A stretch of 62,036 nucleotides of DNA from contig JAHDCJ010000013.1 in NCBI GenBank assembly GCA_020629935.1, positions 1 through 62,036 on the forward strand, written 5' to 3'. Source of the stretch: Saprospiraceae bacterium. GTDB lineage: Bacteria; Bacteroidota; Bacteroidia; Chitinophagales; Saprospiraceae. A program made the translations under genes and the position numbers. The first letter of the stretch is position 1. Each line of letters starts with the position of its first letter. Positions 37,788 to 45,009 of this stretch are shown here, one piece after another. A model generated the notes under the pieces. It was not told the DNA's origin and did no database searches. It saw only the letters and a program-made list of their open reading frames with translations.

Positions 37788-38504
37788 CTAGGTGAATGGG
37801 GCTAAATGTTTAGCAATAAGCTCTGCACTTATATAGCGACCACTTTCTATTTTTTTCTCGACTAAAAAAAGAAAACCTGCTACCGTCTTCTCAGGTAAAG
37901 GACGATCTGAAATATCTTCTCCAGGGAAGGCTTCTTGGTGCATAGTGGTTTGCATATCTCCTGGGTCTACCGCATAAATATGCCATTGTGGGTTTTCTTT
38001 TGCCAATGTTTGTGTCAAATGATCCAATGCCGCTTTAGATGATCCATAGCCTCCCCAACCTTCATAAGCATGGATAGCAGCATCAGAACTTACGTTGATA
38101 ATCACCGCCTCTTCATTAATAAAAGGACTGATTTTTTGCAAAAGGGACAAGGGAGCGATTACATTGGTATGAAACACGGTATGGATTCTTTCAATAGGAA
38201 AATCTAGTAATTTTGGAAGGGGAGATGCCCCCAAAGTACTGGCGTTATTCACTACCAAATCAATTCCATTAAAGGAAGCCAATCGATCGGGAAATTGCAA
38301 TAAATGAATCTCATCAATTACATCGCCTGAAATGGCTTCGACCTTTGTCTTTTTGGCTAAATGTTGTTGTGCTGCTAATAACTTTTTAGCATTTCGACCA
38401 TTGATAATTAGATTCCAACCTTGATCTGCCAGCGCATTGGCCAATTCAAATCCTAGTCCTCTTGATGCGCCTGTGATAAGCGCTGTTTTATTTGTATTCT
38501 TCAT
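37788..38504 (-). CDS. Short-chain dehydrogenase/reductase
   Basis: 238 residues. Classical SDR motifs: TALITGASRGLGFELANAL (cofactor loop), VVNNASTLGASPLPKLL (NNA), NVSSDAAIHAYEGWGGYGSSKAALDHL (Ser-Tyr-Lys catalytic triad) and VDPGDMQTTMH. Nucleotide preference looks like NADP (Arg after TGAS). Substrate unknown. It ends about 60 bases before the QueA-like gene on the same strand, so the two may be co-transcribed. Confidence 0.9.
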   Translation of the reverse strand: MKNTNKTALITGASRGLGFELANALADQGWNLIINGRNAKKLLAAQQHLAKKTKVEAISGDVIDEIHLLQFPDRLASFNGIDLVVNNASTLGASPLPKLLDFPIERIHTVFHTNVIAPLSLLQKISPFINEEAVIINVSSDAAIHAYEGWGGYGSSKAALDHLTQTLAKENPQWHIYAVDPGDMQTTMHQEAFPGEDISDRPLPEKTVAGFLFLVEKKIESGRYISAELIAKHLAPFT

Positions 38505-38675
38505 AATTGATACGTTTTGTTAAAAATTATAATACAAAGTTATCCCTAGCCACACTTCGAGACCACAGGTAAAAGGACAGTTTTTGACCTGTACGAAAGG
38601 ACAGGTCAACCTCAATAGATTTGAATAAATTACTTAACTTGCTAGCATTGATCATCAATTGTTCAAAATCACCCT

Positions 38676-39986
38676 ATGAAAAACGTATTGATTATTTTTT
38701 CTATTCTACTTTTTATTCAATGTAATGTCCCTGATAAAAAAGAGCACAAGGTGCCACCAGAAAATCCTACACCTACACCAGAAATAGAAATGACAAAAGA
38801 AGAAATACCTTCTGAAGTTATCGTTTGGGTAGATAAATTGAATATTCGAGATCAACCTAATCTAAAAGGGAATGTGGTTCATCAGGTAAAAGAGGATGCC
38901 ATTTTGAAATGGGACGGTGTGTATTCAGATAATCGATCTACCATCACCTTACGGAACAAGGAAATAACAGCTCGTTGGATGGAAATTCAAATCCCTGATA
39001 AAACTACGACAGGTTGGGTGTTTGAAGGTACAGTGGCCTTTCCCAATGACATTATCCGTGTAGGGAAAAACAGGCCATATAAATCCTTACACGATGTTTT
39101 TAAAGGAGAAAAATTAAAAAATAAAATCATTAAAGTAGATGAAGGAAGATATGAATCAGATAAAGAGATTTATGCGCGGGGTGAAAACCTATTGATCGAG
39201 GGCAAAGGAATTGTAGAAATTATTTGCACCAATATGGAAGCCAATGTGTTTTGGATTTCAGGGACACATATTACCATACGAAATATTGTGGCTAGACACG
39301 TAGAGCCTCCTTTTTATGCACATTGTGTAGGCAATGTTTTTACTTTAGATGTTTGTGATTATGTAACCCTTGAAAAATGCGACATTAATGGATGTGGTAG
39401 AGTAGGCGTTTATTATAATATAAGTGATACAAAACTTAATTTATTTGAAAATAAAATCCATAATAATTCCCTTGCGGCCATTAGTGATCAAGATGGAAAC
39501 TTATACAATGAAGCGGTTGAAAATCACCCATTAATTACCTTTAGAGGTAACTACTTTGTAGATAATGGTGCTTCTCGTGCCCTTAGATTTGAAAAAGATG
39601 GCCCTGACGATGTGGTAGAGCGTTTCGGAAATTGGTATGCACGATTATTATTTGATTTTAATTTAGAAGATGAAATGTTTGATGAAGTTCAAATCAATGC
39701 AAAAACTTGGGAAAGACTATTTAAAGACACAGGTGTTTTAAGTCCAAATATGCGCAATACTTTAGCACAAGAAATTAAAGATTGTGGCACGAGTGTTTGT
39801 TATCATTTTTTCCATAAAACAGAAGACCTATTTAAAGCGATTCGAATAAAGTCAAAAGAAATTACTGGCGATCAAGCAATCGTAAATGCCTATTATGTGG
39901 ATGAAGAAGAAAAGGAATTAGAGCAAATTCAATTTAAGGTAATCAAAGGAAAAAATCAATGGTATATTGATGATCGATCGTGGTAA
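38676..39986 (+). CDS. Lipoprotein with SH3-like and beta-helix domains
   Basis: 436 residues. Signal MKNVLIIFSILLFIQC ends in a lipobox (FIQC), followed by a Pro/Thr-rich linker. An SH3-type domain (about 48-120, VWVDKLNIRDQPNLKGNVVHQV...WMEIQI...GWVFEG) is followed by a right-handed beta-helix (about 150-300: RGENLLIEGKGIVEII, FWISGTHITIRNIVARH, YVTLEKCDINGCGRVGVYYN, ISDTKLNLFENKIHNNS), and a C-terminal beta region. The helix resembles pectate-lyase-like carbohydrate-binding folds. Likely outer-surface, with function in cell-wall or polysaccharide binding as an inference. Confidence 0.75.
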   Translation: MKNVLIIFSILLFIQCNVPDKKEHKVPPENPTPTPEIEMTKEEIPSEVIVWVDKLNIRDQPNLKGNVVHQVKEDAILKWDGVYSDNRSTITLRNKEITARWMEIQIPDKTTTGWVFEGTVAFPNDIIRVGKNRPYKSLHDVFKGEKLKNKIIKVDEGRYESDKEIYARGENLLIEGKGIVEIICTNMEANVFWISGTHITIRNIVARHVEPPFYAHCVGNVFTLDVCDYVTLEKCDINGCGRVGVYYNISDTKLNLFENKIHNNSLAAISDQDGNLYNEAVENHPLITFRGNYFVDNGASRALRFEKDGPDDVVERFGNWYARLLFDFNLEDEMFDEVQINAKTWERLFKDTGVLSPNMRNTLAQEIKDCGTSVCYHFFHKTEDLFKAIRIKSKEITGDQAIVNAYYVDEEEKELEQIQFKVIKGKNQWYIDDRSW

Positions 39987-39995
39987 AAACGATAT

Positions 39996-40628
39996 TTAAC
40001 CTACATTTACAATTTTGGTTTGAATAGCAATTTGAACTGCTTCTGTTCTATTATTTGCATGAAGTTTACTCAAAATAGAACTCACATGAAATTTAACGGT
40101 ACGTTCTGAAATAAACAATACTTCTGCAATTTGTTTATTGGTACAACCTTTGGCCATTTCTTGAATTACTTCATGTTCTCTTTTCGTCAATGGCGTTATT
40201 GGATTATTGATATTAGATACCAATTTCGAAACAATCATAGGCTCAAGTAAGGTACCTCCAGCATGGACAACACGAATCGCAGTAAAAATTTCTTCTTTAG
40301 CCGAACCTTTCAATAAATATCCTTTAGCACCTGCTTCTAATGCAGGAAATATTTGATCTTCCGTATCATAAACTGTAAACACGATTATCTTTGTCTTAAT
40401 AGCTAGCTTATTGATTGCATGAAGCAATTCTAAGCCAGACATTTCGGGCATATTTAAATCAACAAAAAGCACATCAATGATTTCTTTTTTCAAAAAAGAT
40501 AATGCTTCCTTTCCATTATTTGCTTGTGCGACTATTTTAAAATCTGATTGCGTTTCTAAAATAGAAGCTAGGCCTTCTCTTACCACTGGATGATCGTCAA
40601 CCAAACCTATTCTTATTTCTTCCATCAT
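39996..40628 (-). CDS. NarL/FixJ-type response regulator
   Basis: 210 residues. The receiver domain has RIGLVDDHPVVREGLASIL and FVDLNMPEMSG, with the phosphoacceptor Asp in FVDLN and the Lys in LLKGSAKEE. A LuxR-type helix-turn-helix (LTKREHEVIQEMAKGCTNKQIAEVLFISERTVKFHVSSIL) closes the protein. It overlaps the histidine kinase gene by four bases (ATGA), a usual mark of a two-component pair. Target genes unknown. Confidence 0.95.
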   Translation of the reverse strand: MMEEIRIGLVDDHPVVREGLASILETQSDFKIVAQANNGKEALSFLKKEIIDVLFVDLNMPEMSGLELLHAINKLAIKTKIIVFTVYDTEDQIFPALEAGAKGYLLKGSAKEEIFTAIRVVHAGGTLLEPMIVSKLVSNINNPITPLTKREHEVIQEMAKGCTNKQIAEVLFISERTVKFHVSSILSKLHANNRTEAVQIAIQTKIVNVG

Positions 40629-41776
40629 GTTGATTTTATTGGAATCTTTATTTCTAGAATTGTTCCTATGTCCTTCTCACTTTTCAATTCGAACGTTCCA
40701 TTAAGTAGTTTAACCCGCTCATTCATACTCGTAAGTCCAAAACCTTTTGTTGAAGTTTGTAAAGGATCAAATCCTTTTCCATCATCGTTAATCACTATTT
40801 GTAAAGCCTCTTTTTCAAATTTCATTTGAATATCTATATGTTTCGCTTGGGCGTGCTTTAATACGTTTTGAAATCCTTCTTGTATTATTCGCAATACCCC
40901 ATGCTCCAACCTTGAGTCCAATTTTTGATATTGACCGAATACTTGAAACTTCGTTTTTATACGGTATTCTAGTTCTATTTCGTTTAGTCTTTTCTCAATG
41001 GCTTCAATCAAATTATGTCCTAATAAAACTTGTGGGCCTAGATCTAAAACAGAGCGACGCGTTTCTTCAATGTATTGTTGAGTTAATGCTTTTAGTGTAT
41101 CAATTTGCGCTTGTATTTTGGGCGTATCTTGTTTTTGATCCACTAATATATCTAATGTTTCCAAACGAAGGGCAATGGCACTTAAACCCTGAGCTAAACT
41201 ATCATGAATTTCTCTAGCTAAGCGGTTTCGCTCTTCTACCATCCCTTGATGTCTACTTTCTTCAAACCATCGTGCTCTTTGAATGGCCACACTTAGCATA
41301 TCGCCAACGGTATTTAACAATTGTAGCTCATTGCTCGAAAGCTTCTGTTTCCCTTTACTAAGTACATTTAGTATACCTAGTTTCTCGTCTTTTGTAAATA
41401 AAGGAATACTTGCATGATATACCAAATCTAATGTACCTTCTTTTACCTCTTGTAACCTCGAACAAGTAATCTCGCTTATATTTATAGCTTTTGTTGGATT
41501 CTCCAAGTATTTCTCTATACAATAACAACTACCATTCATCCAATTTGGATTTTGTTGGAAGGCAGGAGGCAACGCTTGACTTGCAGCCAAATAAGCCATT
41601 TTAGTTTGCGGATTAATAAGCCATATCCATCCCGTTTCCAAACCAAACAAACGAACAACCTTCTCTAAACTTGATGTTAAAGCTTTGGTCAAATTCACCT
41701 CACTATTTAAAAATGCGGCAATTTCATTAAGCACCGCAAGTTCATTATTCCGTTTTTTCAACGATTCGAGGTTCAT
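40625..41776 (-). CDS. NarX-type sensor histidine kinase with GAF domain
   Basis: 383 residues, no membrane segment. GAF domain at about 25-155, then a HisKA_3 dimerisation helix (NRLAREIHDSLAQGLSAIALRLETLDIL, phospho-accepting His in EIHDS), and a HATPase_c (QEGFQNVLKHAQAKH, INDDGKGFDP, GFGLTSMNERVKLLNG). Signal unknown, but a cytosolic GAF ligand is likely. It overlaps the response regulator gene and also the upstream unknown gene by four bases, so three genes form one operon. Confidence 0.93.
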   Translation of the reverse strand: MNLESLKKRNNELAVLNEIAAFLNSEVNLTKALTSSLEKVVRLFGLETGWIWLINPQTKMAYLAASQALPPAFQQNPNWMNGSCYCIEKYLENPTKAINISEITCSRLQEVKEGTLDLVYHASIPLFTKDEKLGILNVLSKGKQKLSSNELQLLNTVGDMLSVAIQRARWFEESRHQGMVEERNRLAREIHDSLAQGLSAIALRLETLDILVDQKQDTPKIQAQIDTLKALTQQYIEETRRSVLDLGPQVLLGHNLIEAIEKRLNEIELEYRIKTKFQVFGQYQKLDSRLEHGVLRIIQEGFQNVLKHAQAKHIDIQMKFEKEALQIVINDDGKGFDPLQTSTKGFGLTSMNERVKLLNGTFELKSEKDIGTILEIKIPIKST

Positions 41777-42453
41777 TTTTTAGTTTTCTTCTTTTTATTT
41801 GATGTTTTCTTTGCGGCATCGGTATCCGCATTAGAGGCATTCACACTTTCTTGTTCTTCTACTTTAAACATTTCATAAAGTTTAATTCCTTTATTGTAAA
41901 ATGCTTCTAAACTTTGAGTTCTTAATAATTGACGATCATGATAAAGCACTAAATAATAATTCAGCCCTTCCATGTACCAATTCTTTTCAAAAGTAAAAAA
42001 CTGCAAGACTTTTTCATTCATGACATAACGAATCAATTCTTCATCGTCTCCTTGGACTAAGTATTGATGCGAGAACTTAGGATAATCAACAAAGTTGATG
42101 TCTTGCATACCCAAAAACTTGGCTAATTGGTGAATCAACCATTCTGGACGAATAAGAATTTTAGGAAGCCACATCGCTTTGGAATTGACAAAAAAGACCG
42201 TTTGTTTATGTTCTTTTCTCATGTTGCCAATGCCTGTCGTATAATGATAATCAAAAATGCGAAGATCCGTTTCCATCCATTCGTCGGTCTGTCGCATTAC
42301 ATTTAATATCTTTTTATTCCGCCCTTTTTGGAATAGCTTAAAATCTTCCATATAAGGCATTACATTCTTTGTCCCATTTTCTTCGAAGGAAAGATCCAAT
42401 TTTTTGGATAATGCTTGCATTATATTTTTTCGAGAATATCGCTTCCTAGCCAT
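41773..42453 (-). CDS. Unknown protein, first gene of a two-component operon
   Basis: 226 residues. It has no signal peptide or membrane span; the start is basic (MARKRYSRKNIMQALSKKLDL) and the end is a Lys-rich tail (KKTSNKKKKTKK). The middle contains FFVNSKAMWLPKILIRPEWLIHQLAKFLGM and EKVLQFFTFEKNWYMEGLNYYLVLYHDRQLL. No family recognised. It overlaps the kinase gene by four bases (ATGA), so it is translated with it. A role in sensing or signal transfer is inference; a basic tail may bind nucleic acid or membrane. Confidence 0.7.
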   Translation of the reverse strand: MARKRYSRKNIMQALSKKLDLSFEENGTKNVMPYMEDFKLFQKGRNKKILNVMRQTDEWMETDLRIFDYHYTTGIGNMRKEHKQTVFFVNSKAMWLPKILIRPEWLIHQLAKFLGMQDINFVDYPKFSHQYLVQGDDEELIRYVMNEKVLQFFTFEKNWYMEGLNYYLVLYHDRQLLRTQSLEAFYNKGIKLYEMFKVEEQESVNASNADTDAAKKTSNKKKKTKK

Positions 42454-42583
42454 GTCTTATTTTTCAGGGAAATTAATTGTTTTTTTTCGATTTAAATAAT
42501 CAATAGAAAACCTTACCTTCAATAAACTGATTTACGGCAAAAAACAGTCGCCGCTCTTTCTCATAGTATGAAAAAAATGCTCT

Positions 42584-42928
42584 ATGAAAAAAATAAAACG
42601 AAATCCATTTCTTGGATTTTTCATATTAACAATCCTCCTATTCTCTATATGGGCCGTTTTTGCATTAACGATGATTAATCCCTACTTATCAAAATATTTT
42701 GTAGGATATACGGTAGGAAAATTATGTGTTTGGGAAATTATTGCGCTTAGTCTAAGTAGTTTACTCGCTTACTTAACGTTAAAAAAATGGCCTATTCATT
42801 GGATTAAAGACGAGCATCAAACACAAATTACCATTCCAAAACCCATTGTTATTGGGTTTATAGCCTATATATTTATTATGTCAATAGTTGGCGCTTGGCA
42901 ATACTATCTCTTTGCTTATACAGGATAA
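42584..42928 (+). CDS. 114-residue three-helix membrane protein
   Basis: Segments FLGFFILTILLFSIWAVFALTM, VWEIIALSLSSLLAYLTL and IVIGFIAYIFIMSIVGAWQYYLF are hydrophobic. No family recognised. It starts at an ATG 130 bases from the divergent two-component operon. A convergent small lipoprotein gene follows. Confidence 0.6.
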   Translation: MKKIKRNPFLGFFILTILLFSIWAVFALTMINPYLSKYFVGYTVGKLCVWEIIALSLSSLLAYLTLKKWPIHWIKDEHQTQITIPKPIVIGFIAYIFIMSIVGAWQYYLFAYTG

Positions 42929-42958
42929 GCTAGTAAGAAGATTTAGAGCAAAGAACTT

Positions 42959-43138
42959 TTAGAAAGAAGTACAATCAGCTTCTTCTGAAATGAAAACCAC
43001 TTCATTCTGATCTAAATTTTCTTGGGGTTCAACTTGTACATTTCGATTATTGTACCAATTGCCATTACAATTTCGGTTACAAGAACTCATTAAACCAACA
43101 AGCATAAAAGCACAACAAACGATCAATAACTTTTTCAT
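42959..43138 (-). CDS. 59-residue lipoprotein
   Basis: Starts MKKLLIVCCAFMLVGLMSSC with a clear lipobox (LMSSC), followed by RNCNGNWYNNRNVQVEP and an acidic C-terminus. The mature part is about 40 residues. No family recognised. It is below common length cut-offs but the signal, lipobox and stop are all in frame. It converges with the membrane-protein gene at 42584. Confidence 0.65.
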   Translation of the reverse strand: MKKLLIVCCAFMLVGLMSSCNRNCNGNWYNNRNVQVEPQENLDQNEVVFISEEADCTSF

Positions 43139-43300
43139 TACTTTATTTTTATTTTCACTACAATTTAATTCTTTGGCTTTTGAAGCACAAAAAAATGTGT
43201 TATCCTACAATATACGTAATTACCGACTACTTTGTTATGTATAACCAATAAAACGTGACAGACTTTGACATAAAATTGATTAATCATAAATTTTAAACTA

Positions 43301-44413
43301 TTGAAACTTACGAATATATATTATCTACTAATCATCTTATATCTATGGACAATCTCTAGTTGTAAAGTAAGAAAACAACAAATGAAAGCTCCTGTCACTA
43401 TAAATCCCAAACCAACGCTCAACGTAGATTCTCTTAGTATAGGTCCACAAATTGATTTCTTATTTTTAGAGGGTCAAACAGGAATTAGTCGACATGATGA
43501 TTTTTATTTTTTAGATAAAAACCAAGGATGGATCATTAATGCTGACGGGATGCTACATCAAACTAAAGATGGGGGAAATACTTGGAATTTAATATATCAA
43601 AAACCCCAAACTTATTTTAGGTGCATGGGGTTTCAAGATGAGAAAAGAGGATGGATTGGCACCTTAGGTCTTGATGATCCTTATTTGTTTTCCAATGAGC
43701 CCCATCCGCTATGGTATACCAAAGACAGCGGCTTTTCATGGCAAGCAATAACCCAATTTGAAGGTCCAAAACCCAAAGGATTATGCGCTTTTCAAATCCT
43801 AGATAATGAAACGATGTTTGCTGCTGGACGCGTGCGAGGTCCTTCCTATTTTATAAAAACCAAAGATGGGGGAAATACTTGGACATCGATTGATCTGACT
43901 CCACAAATTGGTGGAATCATGGATGTTTATTTCTTTGATGAACAACATGGTCTATTAGTCGGAGGAACCGCGTCAAATGCAATTGAAGATTCTAAATCAC
44001 AAATCTTAGCTACTCAAGACGGAGGAAATACTTGGAAAACCATTTTTACAGGCTCTCAAATAGGAGAATGGTGTTGGAAAATCAGCTTTCCTTCTTCTCA
44101 GGTAGGCTATATTTCTATTCAACGAAAAGGATATGGTAACTATTACTTTTTAAAATCCGAAGATGGAGGAAACACTTGGGAAGAACGCATCTTTTCTAAG
44201 ACACCATATTTCGCACAAGGCATTGGTTTTATCAACGAACAAATCGGCTGGATTGGAGGAAGTCGACACTTCACTTATCAAACAGAAGATGGGGGAGTAA
44301 GTTGGGAAAAAATAGACGCCGGAAGAAAACTCAATAAGTTTCGATTTATAAACGATAGCTTAGGCTTTACGTCAGGATTAACAAAACACAAAATTCAATT
44401 ATTAAAAAAATAG
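43301..44413 (+). CDS. YCF48/BNR-repeat lipoprotein
   Basis: 370 residues from a TTG start; the signal peptide (MKLTNIYYLLIILYLWTISSC, lipobox ISSC) begins right there and no ATG precedes it. The mature part has repeated TKDGGNTW-type blades (six: TKDGGNTWNL, TKDSGFSWQA, TKDGGNTWTS, TQDGGNTWKT, SEDGGNTWEE, TEDGGVSWEK), which form a beta-propeller like photosystem II stability factor YCF48/HCF136 and Asp-box proteins. In bacteria these are often extracellular or assembly factors. Specific function unknown. Confidence 0.8.
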   Translation: MKLTNIYYLLIILYLWTISSCKVRKQQMKAPVTINPKPTLNVDSLSIGPQIDFLFLEGQTGISRHDDFYFLDKNQGWIINADGMLHQTKDGGNTWNLIYQKPQTYFRCMGFQDEKRGWIGTLGLDDPYLFSNEPHPLWYTKDSGFSWQAITQFEGPKPKGLCAFQILDNETMFAAGRVRGPSYFIKTKDGGNTWTSIDLTPQIGGIMDVYFFDEQHGLLVGGTASNAIEDSKSQILATQDGGNTWKTIFTGSQIGEWCWKISFPSSQVGYISIQRKGYGNYYFLKSEDGGNTWEERIFSKTPYFAQGIGFINEQIGWIGGSRHFTYQTEDGGVSWEKIDAGRKLNKFRFINDSLGFTSGLTKHKIQLLKK

Positions 44414-44455
44414 CTTACTTAAAGTAAGTTCAACAAATATTTCCTAAATTGTTCT

Positions 44456-44965
44456 ATGAGAAAATTAAAGAAAAACGAATACGCCAAATATTATAAACCA
44501 TATATTGACTTAGTTCCAGATGGTGAGCTATTATCTATTCTAGAATCTAGCCATCAAGAAACACAGGCTTTCTTTTTATCTGTAGGAGAAATTAATGGAA
44601 ATTATCGTTATGCAGAAGGTAAGTGGTCTTTAAAAGAAGTCCTTATTCACCTTATAGATACCGAACAAATTATGGCAACTCGTGCTTTACGTATTGCTCG
44701 TAAAGACAAAACGCCTTTACCTGGTTTTGAACAAAATGATTATGTAGACAACGTTAATGTCGATCTTAGAACCATCGCTGATCTCATGGAAGAATATACC
44801 GCCATGCGAAAATTAACAATCATCATGTTCAAATATTTTACTGAAGAAATGCTCAATGAAACAGGAACCGCTTCTGGAAACCCGGTGTCTGTTTTAGCTT
44901 TAGCTTATATTATTATTGGGCATGAAATTCACCATAGAGAATTTATTCGTGCACGATATTTATAA
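44456..44965 (+). CDS. DinB-family protein
   Basis: 169 residues. Helices YKPYIDLVPDGELLSILESS, YAEGKWSLKEVLIHLIDTEQIMATRALRIAR and ALAYIIIGHEIHHREFIRARYL, with His residues in IHLIDTE and GHEIHHREF suited to a metal site. A DinB/YfiT-like enzyme of unknown substrate. The gene is followed by the helicase-like gene after a 44-base gap on the same strand. Confidence 0.82.
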   Translation: MRKLKKNEYAKYYKPYIDLVPDGELLSILESSHQETQAFFLSVGEINGNYRYAEGKWSLKEVLIHLIDTEQIMATRALRIARKDKTPLPGFEQNDYVDNVNVDLRTIADLMEEYTAMRKLTIIMFKYFTEEMLNETGTASGNPVSVLALAYIIIGHEIHHREFIRARYL

Positions 44966-45009
44966 TCGTTTTTTTTATTTAGCTTCATTCTATTGGTCTA
45001 CCCCAACTT

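Noticed and set aside
43050..43244. 64-residue plus-strand frame overlapping the 59-residue lipoprotein
   Set aside because: It has no promoter or signal, and the opposite strand has a full lipoprotein with start, lipobox and stop.
44411..44430. Short palindrome CTTACTTAAAGTAAG after the YCF48-like gene
   Set aside because: Short, AT-rich stem with no T tract on the plus strand; too weak to call a terminator or operator.
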